Shown: positions 36,510-48,649 of the stretch, in pieces
Layout: each line of letters starts with the position of its first letter
Position numbering within the stretch: position 1 is the first letter of the stretch
Source: Vanilla planifolia
Taxonomy: Eukaryota > Streptophyta > Magnoliopsida > Asparagales > Orchidaceae
Reading direction: 5' to 3'
Length of the DNA stretch: 64,000 bases
NCBI GenBank assembly: GCA_023846275.1
Contig: CM043870.1
Location: forward strand, 15,670,385-15,734,384
Notes under the pieces: model-generated
The model's database searches: none
What the model was told of the DNA's origin: nothing
Seen by the model: only the letters and a program-made list of their open reading frames with translations
Position numbers and translations under genes: made by a program

Positions 36510-37620
36510 ATTAGACAATCATAAGAAATATGTTTATGTCTACAACAATCATTATATGCAAATGGATGGAGCATGAGTAAGAGATTTATGCAATGAAACA
36601 TATGATTTTTTTAATCTATAACTTCGAGTAAGTGTTAGTGTTATAGAGGAATGGTATGATTTTTTTAATCTATAACTTCGAGTAAGTCTTAGTGTTATAG
36701 AGGAATGGTCGTTCACATGATCGTTGTCTCTTTTCACACCATTAAGTAGGATAACATGTCAAGGCACATGTGAGTAAAAGTAAACATGTGATATACAAGT
36801 ATGTGAAGATACAACACTAAACTTCATTTTCAAATCATTTAATTCCTTTCAATCACCTTTGTTATCTTTTCTTCAAGATCTAAATTTTGTTTCCTCAAGT
36901 GAGATTTCTTAGATTTTGGAGTATCTCCATAAGAACTGCTTACTTTTAATAATTTATCATATTTATTTAATTTATTTTGTGAAGAATTCAAAGAAGAAAA
37001 ATCCAACTCTGCCTCTTTTTGAAGTGATTCATTTTTTCTAGTAGAGGGAATTAAAATGACTTTGTAAAGCTTGAATGTGTTGTTTTTGTTTGTTAGATTT
37101 CACTTTTAATTTAGCATATATCTTAATTAATTTCCTATGTTCAACCACAAGTTTGTCAAAACTAATAAGCAAGTAACATATGCAATAGTTGAAACATAAT
37201 CTAAAAATTGTTTACATGATATAAATTTATCTTTTTAATTTGGCTTTGAAATAAATCAAGTTGCCTTTTTGTTTTTCACCTATTCCTTCTTTTTCACGTC
37301 CAACTTTTTGTTATCTTCACTAAAAGCTTTGGATTGGTTCTAATCATAAAACCTAGCTAGTGTTTGCATTGCCTCAAAAAAAGTTGAGAAAGTTTAGGTT
37401 TTCATACCAACTACTTGAGATAAAATATAGAATAAATATGTTTGTCCTCTCACATTCATTTGAATCATTGTTCTTGATCTATAACTCCTATCTTAAGGGA
37501 TAGTATCTGATTTCCAATAGAACATTTTCAATTTTTTGAATAAAATTTTTAAAAAGTGTTTTTCCAAAAAGAATAGTGTTCACCTACAAACAAATGAGGA
37601 AAATCTATAGGAATAATTCA
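36510..37620 (-). pseudogene. Copia-type gag remnant
   Basis: Read on the minus strand from right to left. GEHYSFWKNTF (near 37,560-37,590) matches the copia Gag N-terminal block (F-x-G-x-N-Y-x-x-W-K). A lysine-rich part follows, then a predicted coiled-coil-like stretch (YDKLLKVSSSYG, LRKQNLDLEEKITKVIE; about 36,860-36,980). A zinc knuckle YNDCCRHKHISYDC lies near 36,515-36,557, with the first Cys replaced by Tyr. The frame is interrupted many times. The order N-block, coiled coil, CCHC is that of plant copia Gag, possibly Sirevirus-like. Confidence 0.6.
36601..36708. repeat. Tandem duplication, 2 x 54 bp
   Basis: 36,601-36,654 and 36,655-36,708 are identical apart from one base (AGTGTTAGTG versus AGTCTTAGTG). 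It is a recent local duplication in otherwise heavily decayed sequence. Confidence 0.95.
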
Positions 37621-37699
37621 ACACAACAAAATTGAGAATATGATAGGTTCTTCCCTTAAGAATGTCTTCCCTTGATGCAACCTTTTATAATACCAATTG

Positions 37700-40060
37700 A
37701 AAGGAACATGATAATCGGTTAATGAGGGAGTGAATTGTGCCTTTTGTGATTCCTTGTGGTAAAAGATTAAGTTCCTTTTATGTCAATGTTAATATAGAAA
37801 TATAACATTTTAGGTAAGCTTTAAGATTTAAACGTAAAACTAACCTGTTGTTTATAAAATACTTCATCCAAATAGCTTTGATTCAAGTAAACTATTATTA
37901 GTTTTAATAAAATACTTTATGATTGCTTATAAAGGAAATAGAGATACATAAGAGTAAATAATAAACCACACCAAAATTTCAAGTGGTTCAACCAGAAACA
38001 CTTGGTTTTCATTAACCCTTAATGGATCTAATTAGGATTCCAATAAACAAATTGCCCAATAATATTTTCATCAAACTAATCAACAATAGCTTTTTTGAGC
38101 TCATAATCATAAGCCACACTCGATCAGACACAACCTAACTTCTTGATACATTTAATAGCTAAAAAAATATAACACTTTAAAGAAATTTATACAAATGCCT
38201 ATACCTTAATACTTAAGGCAAAGTGGCACACTAACTAGATGATGTAAGAGATATTATCATGCAAAGAGGAACTGTATGTGATGTAGATTATAGACTAGTT
38301 GTAAGTCAAATAGATGTTGAAATTGAATGGTTCCTACTCATATTTAGCATTTTTCATATTTAAATATGTTCTCAAATTTGATCTTCTAAAATAATTTTTC
38401 CATCAATGTTCAGTCTTGTTCTTTCTAATTTTCTTTTCTTTTCGTATGTATAAGTCAGTTGGATGTAAATAAAGATTCTATAATGTCTATAATTATATTT
38501 TTAGGACACTTCAACTAGCTAATAAAGGTTTTAATAATGTATCACATTAATGGATCAAAACCATCATATCAAGATGATAAGAATTTAAATTAGGATCATT
38601 CTTATGATCTAGTGATATGTCTATCACTACTGAATTAAAAAAAATTATCATAAAAGTCCAAGAATTGTCCTCTTAATATATGACACTAACTCAATGTAAT
38701 ACTTAACTTCTTTTATATTTTGTATTAAATAGTCATCCTAATTATAATTAACATAATATAATTTATTTTTATAATTTAATTAAAGCATACATCTCTAATA
38801 ATAGATTGGCATTATATGATATTTATTTTTACTAAGGACTAAGATCTCAAAAAGTGTTCTATAGATTTACATGAACATTCCAATGTATAATCATGTAGTA
38901 AATTCACTTATTTATGCTTACTAAAATATTTATACACATACAATAAGATTATCATAGTAGTATAATAGCTTTATATCAACTTTATTCTAAGTCTTACGTA
39001 AAATTTAATCATACAAGTATGACACCTTCATTTATATTACTTGATAATATAGAAATTTGAAATTTAGTCTAATTTAATGATTATCGGACTCCTATAATAT
39101 AGATATCACATTCCTATGACACAATGAGCACATATTTGTGAAACTTCATTAAGATTATCTATTCTATGGATGGAATCATACATATATGATACTTTAGTTC
39201 ATATTACACAACATAGTAAATAAGAACATCATAGAGCAAAGCTTGGTGATTGTATCAATACTATTGTGCTTATGACTAAGATAAAGTAACATGTTAAAGT
39301 CATACTAATATGATGTAATAATCATACATGTCCGATTGCTACTGAGGTTATGCATATGAAAAACTTTGAGAGGAAATATATTTCATACTCATACAAAGAA
39401 GTTTTCATACTCATACAATGTTAATAGAAATTACACCCTCAAAGAATGGTTGATACCTGTACAATATTGATATCTTGTACTAATAGACTTGCACTTCTAT
39501 TCCTATGACTTGGCATCAATTGCATCTGTACTTTAAACCATCATGCCTATATGATTCCAAGACAAATTTAAACTTTAATTTTAGCTTTAAGCTAAGCATA
39601 AACTATACAAGTATGATATTGGATATTATATTGTATGATTAGTAGGTAGTAAAGAATAAAACTTATTTTAAATTTGACTTCATCATCATTAAGCTTAGAT
39701 TAATTGTAAAGTTATTTGTAATTATATTATTAATGAGTCAATGTCATTATCTAAACCTTATAATCTTAAACATGATTCAATAAAGTAATTCATGCAATGT
39801 TATCCTAATTTGCCACTTAAGTGTATAGGAAAGCTTTTAGATTGCTAACTATCATAATTATGTAAATGAAGGACTCTAAGAGGTTTAGCCACACCATAAT
39901 AAGTAGTCTAGCTATCTCCAAGATCTAAAAGGTTAAGCCAAATGAATAAGCACGTCCTTATTCTTCTTTAAATTGTAGATGCATTGGGCCTTATGCTTTT
40001 TCAATTATTCAGTTCATGCAATATTGAGTCTATAAATAACAATAGCTTATGTTTTTAAAC
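37700..40060 (-). repeat. Right (5') LTR of the copia-like element
   Basis: Partner of 31,320-32,840. It contains about 380 bp (roughly 39,260-39,640) absent from the left LTR, with CATACTCATACAA-type words, plus about 450 bp at its left end that the left LTR lacks. The boundary at 37,700 is set by the putative primer-binding site. Confidence 0.7.
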
Positions 40061-41820
40061 ATTAGCCTCAAGGGTTCAATAATTACTACTTCAAAAAAGA
40101 ATTTTTTTGATATGGATAAGACAATCTTCAAGTTAGTGAACAAGATCCTTGTTGTTAGAAACCTTATATATATATATGGAGGACATTAATCTGAGTTATG
40201 GATATCTGATTGCATCATTTATCAACTTTAAGTGAAGCATATAATTAGAGGAGTTAGACTTCTTTCTTAGGGCTATACAATGATCAGACGTAAATAGAAT
40301 GCAATACTTTGTTTAATCCCATTTTAAATAGGTTGTTGAAACTTAATTGTATGAGGATTAACTAAATATAGAAGTCTATCATCAACTACAACAATCTAGT
40401 GATGCTACTCCTCAATCGGAACCTCAAATACCATCCACCTCCTCTACTAGATCTTCTAATGCTAGCACATTATATGATATGCTTCTTTCAAGGATAAATT
40501 CCATTAATCCATATGGATGAACAATTCAACAAGATCAAAGATTGGTTTTCACTAATTGAAAGTACTATAATAATTGAATTAATATTTTTTCCACCTTTAT
40601 AATTGATTTAGTTAATAAACTTGAACACTCAAGAATGGGGTGAGGAATAATTTTTAATTGTTATGTAACATTTACCTTTTCAGATTGTTAGATACATTAA
40701 CATTTTATCCTTTTATCTTTTTACTCTTCTAATTTCTAATTTCTTTTCTATGTGGTATGTGGATAGTTCCATGATTTTATATGTGGAAGTGTTTATTGGT
40801 CTTGATTTGTTGGAATTCATTTTAAAATTATTAATTGTTGAAGTGATGAATGCATGTTTATGAGATTGGATGTATGACGTGTAAATGTATTATCATTTAA
40901 TACATCCATAGTTTTTATCATTACTTGCAAGTCCTTATTTAGAGATCACAAAAGGGAGGAAATATTCAATGTTAGAATTTAGTTTTAAAGGCAAAGATCA
41001 ATAATCCATGGAAAGCTAAAACTTGATGAGAAATGATGCAAGCAATTAAATGGGAATTGCTATAGGAAAAGTGTGTTGTTAATATGATTTGGGTTCCATT
41101 TATTTTTGTTACTATGTTGAATGCATTAATCAGGGCGAGTGCTACTTTGTATTGCTATGCCAATATCGTGATTGTTACGACTAATGTGATGTTATTCATT
41201 TTGTTCTTGCTTAAGTTGATTAATGCAGGGAAATAAATTTCTATATATATCTTTCCTAAACCTATTTACTATTTTCTTTAATATCTTTATCAGCTGCTAG
41301 TTTATAATGCAAAATTCTTATACAAACTTAATAATAATTCTAGTTTGTCGATATTGAGTTCATTATCAAAATGCCTCTACTTTTTAGCTCTTCATAAAGT
41401 AATATTATTCTTCTAGCATTGGTCTTGTAATCATCAAGGGACAAATTTTTAAACCCTTGATAAGGATGATTAAGAAAACAAGCTATTAATTACTAATAGA
41501 TATTTGAAGTGCCTGTGTATGCAAATTTAGTTAGTGTATGTAGTGAATGTTAAAAAGGAGTAAGGTCCATGCACTTAGAAATGAGAAAAGATTGAAGTCC
41601 TATGCTCAAGATTGGCCCAATTTGCATATCATGAAGCCATTGTCTTTGTTTGTAATAAAGTGGCTAACCATCAAGAGCTCAATAAGTTATTTACTTTATT
41701 TAATTTGTTAAAACATCATTTTGTTTATATGACACTTAGAAAACATTTAATTCATGCACATATTCTTATGTAAAACAATGTTATGAGTTATTACATCCTC
41801 TAGAATGAGATTAGCACATT
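40060..41820. other. Unassigned region with a possible DNA-transposon fragment
   Basis: Most of it is featureless AT-rich DNA. A frame at 40,370-40,520 reads VYHQLQQSSDATPQSEPQ, then a serine-rich stretch and LYDMLLSRINSI, ending at a stop. In another frame MDEQFNKIKDWF follows. A serine-rich linker before a conserved acidic block is typical of the middle of hAT transposases, but no diagnostic dimerisation motif was found. Confidence 0.25.
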
Positions 41821-42689
41821 AGGATTATCAATCTAAACCATTCTGGCTTAAATTAAAGTTTTAAGTTAATGAAATCAAACTTAAAATAAGTTATGTACTT
41901 CACTACCTAATGTTAGAATGTCAAGATTCTTAATATCATATAATATTTTATTACAAAATGCATAATATATTAAATTTCATACAAAACATGTGATGTTTTT
42001 TACCAAAAAAGCAAATTTTCAAATTCTACAAAAGTCATGCCCTAAGTAGCCTAGTCATGCATGTGTCTATTGCCAATGTCAAGGCACTGTTTAGGTGCAA
42101 AAGTACTATTTCCCATATGTAGATAAGCTTGTGCATTAACTACAATGATATGATAGGTTAACCTACCATGCATGCAAACTATATGCTTAGCAAGTAGTTG
42201 ACACAGGTGGACGTGCTCCCATCCTATATGGTTGTAGCCTCCAACATGCATGAGTGTGTCTAAGATGCAAAGCCTCTCATGTGCATACTTTTATATTAGT
42301 GTATGACACATGACCATCGCTCTACAACATGTGCTTTAGCATGGCTATAGTGAGCCACCACTCATGGTTGTGATATGAGGTTCTTACTACATGGTGTTGC
42401 TAGAGTGGTTTTTATAGTTTTGTTGCTTCCAGTAATTTGTTTTCATAATTTGTGAGTTTAATGAACCTATAAATGAGTTCTTAATCATAAGTCACTTACT
42501 TTTGTGATTTTAGAACCATCAAATCTTCTTTTTTAACTTGATTCTTTGCAAGTTCTATTTTGGTTGTCCTCTTTAAGAGGTTGAGATATTTATCATCCCC
42601 ATCAAGTGATTTTTTCAACTTTGCAATCAGTAGACATTTAGAGATATCACTTCATAGATAATCTTATCAATATAGTCTTTTGTCATGAA

Positions 42690-42900
42690 AAATTTGATCT
42701 TTTAATGATTTTCAACTCTATCCTCAAAAATTCACCATAAGGAATAAGGTTCTAGATCTAATGTAGCTTTAGGTTTAAACTATTCAATGTAGTCTCTAAG
42801 ATTAATTTCTTCATAAGGCTTTCTAATATTAGATTTTTCTTACTTTTAATGTCAATGATAGGATGGATAAGCTCTTTCTTCACTTGATTTTGAATGATGA
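42690..42900 (-). pseudogene. Gypsy-type protease remnant, copy A
   Basis: One minus-strand frame reads IQNQVKKELIHPIID, then KSKKNLILESLMKKLIL. It matches the plant gypsy protease series in which an I-x-D-x-G-S-Q-K-N-L-I-S segment holds the catalytic Asp. The Asp survives (IID) but the following glycine and serine are replaced. Two stops come later (TAG near the LKLH segment). The downstream EFLRIELKIIKRSNF segment fits the second half of the domain. Confidence 0.65.
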
Positions 42901-43299
42901 AGAGTTTTTATCTTTACTTCATGAGAGTTGTCTTTTGGACTCACCACAAGTGATAGACTTTCATTAACTTGTAGAGGAGTTTGAATTATAAGTACTTTGT
43001 TCTTCTTGAACTTTTTTAAAAATAATTTAGATACAATTTCTAATATTTTATTGTATGAATCTTACCTTCTTGTAATGATCACAACACTTCTAATTTTTTT
43101 ATAGAATGAGTGCTATTAGTTGTGACTATAATATATTTTGTTAAAAAAAACTCTTTGTTTTATCACCAATGATCGAACTTAAACTTAGTCTTCCTGATAT
43201 TTGGTCATTGTAGTTTTATCCCTTAATATTCATTCATCATTTCAATAATCATTACATATATATTGGCTTATTTTAAAGATTGAATAAAGAAAAGTGATA

Positions 43300-43735
43300 A
43301 TTTAGTGATAATAAGATAATATAGACTTACAATATATTTTAATAATTTTTGCATTTCTTCATTGGTTATTCTCAAACTAATGATTGATTATTAAAATTTT
43401 GTGATATATTCTTGAATAGTGTATCCTTATTAGTGTCATAAACTATTCCACTTTGTCCATACTTAACATAGGTAACCAATGGGGTCAAATTCTTCTTTGA
43501 ACACTTTCTTAAATTAGCTTTACGTCACTTCTATAACTCTAGCAATTCTTAAGTGAATATTCGACCAGGCTAACATATGACTCATCTTTTTAATCACACA
43601 TACACCATTTTATTAGCTGATGAATAGAGTATAGAAATAAATATGTCTCTAATTCCTTCTACTAGGTATCTATTTTCTCTATATCCATTATACCATTATA
43701 AATTGGTAAATCAAGTGTAGCAATTTTTTTGAGAG
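43300..43735 (-). pseudogene. Ty3/gypsy gag remnant, copy A
   Basis: The minus strand near 43,735 starts ATLDLPIYNGIMDIEKID, then KELETYLFLYSI. This matches the retrotransposon Gag entry (P-x-Y-[DN]-G-x-x-D-x-x-x-L-D-x-W-L-x-x-L-E-x-Y-F). Stops and frame breaks follow, with a QRRI-PHWL end resembling EEFxPxGY. Gag would build the particle. Confidence 0.65.
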
Positions 43736-45300
43736 GATGTCCATCTCATGCGGTCATCCACTTCTAGTGCATGTAGGTGTTTATAGCATTGAGCATTCTT
43801 ATGTGCATGCTTGAGCCTCCAAGCATGGTGCCTAACTAGCACATGCTCTAGCTTTCCTATTTTGAGTCACCACACATGGGTACTATTATTGTTTTTGTTG
43901 CATGGTGTTGTTAAAATTGTTTTCATTATTTGTTGCATCTTTTGATTTGATTTTAAAAGTTTTTGGTTTAATAAATCTAGAATTTATTTCTTGATCACCC
44001 ATCAAATTTTCTAGCCAAAGTTTGTTATTCTCATTTAAATTTGTGAATTAAATTCCTATAAAATTGAGTGATAGATTGAGTTATTTCTAAATATGTTAAG
44101 TCAGAATTATGCAATATGGTTGTAAAAGATTATATAGTATGATGTGAATTGAAAGCCTATTAAAGGCTCTATTGTAAATATTATAGAGTATGGTATTGAG
44201 CAAACATATTGTATGATCTGGACTTCCAAGTTCTAAAATGGAATTATGGTCATACAAATATGACATGTTTATAGTATAGGTTTGATAGTGTCATGAGCTT
44301 TTAGGTTGGCTAGATCTAATTGTCTATTCAAATCATATAGTGCTACTACTACATATTGTATTATGCAATTTAGCATAAGAAAGAAGCAAGTGTCAATGGA
44401 TCTGACACTTTACTATTGATCATACCAAACTAATTGCTACATTAAGGATGTCGATGCTATGACATACTAATACTATGGCAAGTTATTGTACAAGTATGAA
44501 AATAAGAGAGGAAATTATATAATCATATAAATACAATCAGCTAAAAGAGATGTCACATAAGAAAATCATCAAGTTATGGCAGATAAGTGGTACATAGTGT
44601 ATTGCATAAGTACAAATAATTGATTATACAATTACAATCAACAGAACTATTAAACAATCAAAGTGGATGTGTAATATTTCATAATAATAAAATATGGGTA
44701 TAACACAAGTACGATACTTAGATGTTGAATAAACTTAGTTTCATTTTCAGTTACTTTTAATTATGACCATTGGAAATTAAATTGCTTTAGATCTAAAGGT
44801 TGAAAATGATTTAGATAGAACCAATTAGGGGAAAACAAAGTGTAGATTTGGTCAAATCCTAAAATACATGTTTTTGAGGTGAGGATATGAGAGGAGAAAT
44901 CTGAGCCAATCTAACAAACATTTAAGGGTTAATTCAATGACTATACAACTTTTAGATTGTGATTAAGGCTGGAATGTTTAGCAAAACCTAGCTATACATT
45001 CTCTAAATAAGACCTTCCCAAGAGATGTTAAGGGAAGATGACCTACAAGAAAGGAGAAATGAGAAAAATTGCAAGCTCAATCTAAGAAGAGGAAGTATTT
45101 CCAATTGGTGTAGAACTCTACCTAGTTAAAGAGGTATGAACCTTGCATCTTTCACTTAAGTATAAAAAGTGGTATGTAGTTCAAATTATCAATTTTAAAA
45201 ATAACGCATGATGGTTAATATTTTGTTCTCAAGTTAATGAAGGAACATGTGGTATATGATTTGCTTTGTTACCTTTATACTCTTCAATACTCGACTTAGC

Positions 45301-46080
45301 AAGGCATGATGTGCATGCTTTCTAATTGATGCATTAACTTGCTAAAGCTCTTGGGTGTGTTGTATAAATTGAGATATAAGTCTTGGTTTGGATAGAATAT
45401 GATGCCTTTTTGAATTGGTGAAGTCAAGATACTGTAGCTCGATTGGTGAAATAACGTGAGTTACATGTGGCATCTTGTACCTTGAAATATTATGGTTCAT
45501 GGTTTGGCAAGAACATGATGTGCTTTCCTTTTTATTTGTGAAAACATGTTGTAGCTTTTTGATCTAATAATGGATATTAGATATAGTTATTGCTTTGTAA
45601 ATCCAACATGTATTAGCTCTTAGTTTAATGCAACACATGAAATATAAGCAATGTTTTGCAAATACAACATGTTGTAGCTCATAATTTAATTTGGAACATA
45701 AAAAAAGCATTTCTTTGCAAGCTTAATCTATTATTGCTCATGGTTTAATTTAGAATATGAAATATAAATAGTGCTTTACAAATTCAACATGATGTAGCTC
45801 ATGGTTTAATGTAGAATATGAAATATATGTAATATCTCATTAATATTATATGATGTAGCTTTTGGATTAATAATGAAAATTAGATTTATGTGTAGTTTTT
45901 ATAGTATTGCATGTTACAATATTGGTTTAATATAGAGCATTAGATTTATGAGAGGTCTTACTGATATTACATGTTCTAGCCTTCAGAATGATAAAGATTA
46001 GGAAGTATATGCATTATCTTTTAATAATCCACTTGTAATAGCTCTTGGTTAAGATAAGAAAAAATTTGAGATAAAATTTT
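45301..46080. repeat. Degenerate 60-bp minisatellite, about 13 units
   Basis: Successive 60-base windows carry the same landmarks at the same offset: CATG, then TTGTAGCTC, TGGTTTAAT, then ATATGAAATATA and a T-rich end. The best units are 45,661-45,840. The flanking units are increasingly eroded but still hold TAGCT or a close variant at about the same position. It lies inside the plus-strand long-LTR copy. Confidence 0.75.
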
Positions 46081-46209
46081 TAGATTAATAAATAATAGCT
46101 TCAACTTTTGGTATAGCCCTAAAAAAAGGCTAAGGTCATGAGATCGTATTGGTTAATAGATGATTTTAACTTACATTATAATAAGCATTTTAGGTTTTAC
46201 AATTGATGG

Positions 46210-46467
46210 GACAAAGAAAAAAGAAAAGAATCAGAAGACCCATATGAAGATGAATTGTATGAATTCGAATTCGATCCATGGTATGATGAAAGAAAATTAG
46301 ATCTATACTATGATGAAAGTGAATTAGGTACATGGTATAGTGATGATGATGATGATGATGATGATTCCATTTACATTGAATCGAATGATCCCACTGAATC
46401 GAATGAGTACGGGTATTACATAGGGTTTGTAGCAGTTTTCTTAATCAAAAAGACAAACCTTAATTGA
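46210..46467 (+). CDS. Short acidic open frame of unknown nature
   Basis: An open frame of 85 codons; an ATG at 46,255 would give 70 residues. It is extremely acidic and aromatic: EDPYEDELYEFEFDPWYDE, then YYDESELGTWYSD, a run of eight Asp from a GAT repeat (about 46,343-46,366), then IYIESNDPTESNEYG, and a hydrophobic end GFVAVFLI. Codon use (GAT, GAA, TAT, TCG AAT) is unlike the decayed retroelements around it. I recognise no family. It could be a plastid-derived fragment, part of a host gene, or a chance frame in LTR DNA enlarged by GAT slippage. No promoter or splice structure is evident. Function unknown. Confidence 0.25.
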   Translation, partial: DKEKRKESEDPYEDELYEFEFDPWYDERKLDLYYDESELGTWYSDDDDDDDDSIYIESNDPTESNEYGYYIGFVAVFLIKKTNLN

Positions 46468-47974
46468 TATTTTTATTGCTAAAAAGTGCTTGGAAGATTG
46501 GGGATAGTCCAAGGGATTGAGGGTAAGGCTTAGCTGTGGAATTTGAAATGTAAGAAAAGTCTTAAGAATGGACCCAAGATTGCTTCCATGGAAAGTGAGT
46601 TCTGGAGTTTTTTTTAAAAGAAGCATTTAGAGGATTCTTTTGGCTTTTGAAGATGCCTAAGGGAGGTTTAGCTCTTGGTTAAGTGTAATAAAAAGGAATG
46701 GGTTTGGATGAGTAAGAGTAGGAAACTTGGAAAGAACTTAACCCAATTACTAGGCTCAATTAGATTAGATTAAGCATATGAAATTATTGGGTTATTTGGT
46801 AGAGTTTAGTGTTTGAAATTCGAAATGTTGAGGGTTTGAAATTTAAAGATCTTATGCTAAAAATTTTAATATCTAGGATTTGAAATTTAAATACCTCATG
46901 TTTAAAATTTGAGCTCAAGTGAAGGTGAATAGAAAATTAACCCTAGTTAAGGATGAAAGTAAGTTAAGATTGACAGGACCTTAGGACTATCAAAAAATGT
47001 GTTGAGGACTTTAATTTTGTTAAGTGCCATTATAAAGCATCGTAAGAGACTATAGATGTGCAAAAGTGTTTGTTATAATGTAGTGTAGTTGATGAGGGCA
47101 CCTATTAGAATGATGCATATGACTGATGGAGCTCAGGTTATCGACTATTAACTCATGTGATAAGATAGGAATGTCAGTGTTGTGATGAGTACCATAGAAA
47201 TTTTGAGAGAGTGCTAGATTATGGTCGGTCACACCATGCATCCTTTGAATTGATCTTGATTATGATTCCATTAAGACTTGTTAAGCCTAAATGTATATGT
47301 GAAGGTTAGTGGTTATGATTAAACATTAACTCAGCTTGATAGGATATGATTTTCATCTGATACCTTGACTTGATGATTATGCTCTACTATTATACCATTA
47401 CATGTATGTTTATTTATAGGACATGAGGGTTCTTATTGAGACCAACTCACCCCTTATATTTTTTTTCAAATGTTAGGAGTTAGTTGCTAGAATAGCATTA
47501 AAGTGGAGAGCAGAGTTAGCATCCTTGTGATCCTTCATTATATAGTATTTTGGCATTTCTTAGTCATTTGACTTGGAATATATGCATTCCTAGATGTGGA
47601 CTATAATAGAAATTTACTTGGACATAATTATATAGTTATTTATCATTATTGTTTTATATGGATATGGTTATTTATATGTATAAATTCTTTTAGTATTATA
47701 TACATTCCAGTGTACTAGGTGGGTTACCTAATCTAAGGTGGACTATTTCTTGTCTCAACTAAGGTATCAATTTTAGCAAGGATGTGGATATTTTTGGGTT
47801 TCATATCATGAGCTTAATGATCAGATTAGGATATCACAACTCCTAATTTGAATGTCAAGGTTGAGGAGTGAATGGTAGCTAGTCAAATACATTGATTGGT
47901 ATATAAGTCAATTGCATCCCAAGAAAAAAAATATGTTCAATGTATATAACGTATTTCTTTTCAAAACTTGTCAT

Positions 47975-48640
47975 ATTTATTGGCTTAGCTATGGTTTGAC
48001 ATGTATGATTAATATATCATATTGGTATGACCTTATGTTTAAGTTAGTCATGATATTAATCCTTTGTCATACACTTAATAATTCTTATTTCATCACCAAG
48101 TTTTGCATTATGTATTATAATTGATACATAGTATATTAAGAAGTAAAATATCATCACTACACATTCTAGATTCTTAATAAATAACTAAAACTATGCATTC
48201 ACTATAGTATGAATATGATATTTGTATAATATGAGTACAATCATCATTTAATAACACTAAATTTTTCTTTGATCATATTATCATTCGATAGTGAACCATG
48301 CATCACATCTGCACAATTTTGTCTTATAAAAGACTTAGATTAAGATTGATAAAGTGGTCATACTATTACAATAACCTTATCATTTTTTATGACTATACTA
48401 TTAAGTCTAATTAAGCTAATAACTACATGACTATCAAACATTCAACTTTATACGATCACATGATACAATATTTTTTTTATGAACTTAGCTCTTTATGAAA
48501 ATAACTATTTTATGGTGACAATATACTATCACACATGTATGATCAATTTGAATAGTATAATTTAATAATTATAATATGATTTATATAAAATTTAAGCTCT
48601 ACATAAGATTCAACATCATATAAGACACAGACACTTCTCA
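47975..48640. repeat. Dispersed AT-rich repeat, related to 25.83-26.27 kb
   Basis: It parallels 25,830-26,270 in the same orientation (TATGATTAATATATCAT, ATGACCTTATGTTTAA, later AAGTGGTCATACTATTACAATAACC). It sits directly left of the long-LTR gypsy element and probably represents LTR debris into which that element inserted. Confidence 0.5.
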
Positions 48641-48649
48641 TACTTGTAC

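Larger units (their letters stand above)
31320..40060 (-). mobile_element. Decayed copia-like LTR retrotransposon, minus strand
   Basis: Two diverged direct repeats (31,320-32,840 and about 37,700-40,060) flank an interior holding a copia-type Gag remnant on the minus strand. Just inside the right LTR, minus-strand TTGGTATTATAAAAGG near 37,692 resembles the usual plant primer-binding site for initiator tRNA-Met (TGGTATCAGAGC). Gag next to the PBS puts the right repeat as 5' LTR. No convincing protease, integrase or RT was found in 32.85-36.5 kb, so it may be a deletion derivative or has been overwritten by other insertions. Confidence 0.55.
41960..44050 (-). mobile_element. Gag-protease-only LTR retrotransposon, copy A
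   Basis: An LTR-like block (about 41,990-42,520), protease and gag remnants on the minus strand (42,690-43,735), then a shorter LTR-like block (about 43,740-44,050). The two blocks share GTGCATAC, a TTGAGCC/TGTAGCC-TCC segment, GAGTCACCAC/GAGCCACCAC and TGCATGGTGTTG/TACATGGTGTTG in order. The whole layout is collinear with copy B at 51.99-55.10 kb. Neither copy has RT, RNase H or integrase. The right block is truncated and abuts gag directly, so the 5' leader is deleted here. Confidence 0.65.
44780..47840 (+). repeat. Plus-strand copy of the long gypsy LTR
   Basis: The part 46,470-47,840 runs in order with the reverse complement of the left long LTR (48,650-51,260). Corresponding pieces are GAAATGTAAGAAAAGT/GCAATGTAAGGAAAGT, GATTGCTTCCATGG/GATGCTACCATGG, the AAATTTGAAA-rich part, and GTGTACTAGGTGGGTTACCTAA/GTACTAGGT...GTTACCTAA near the end. 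The part 44,780-45,200 resembles the leader of the same family (ATTGCAAGCTC...GTGTAGA..TCTACC versus GTGGTGTAGACC). Between them lie a minisatellite and an acidic open frame not seen in the other two LTRs. It could be a solo LTR in inverted orientation; ends are approximate. Confidence 0.55.

Noticed and set aside
42051..42251. 66-codon minus-strand open frame rich in His and Cys
   Set aside because: It lies inside the LTR of gag-protease copy A. The spacing of its Cys and His residues fits no zinc-finger pattern, and copy B lacks the frame.
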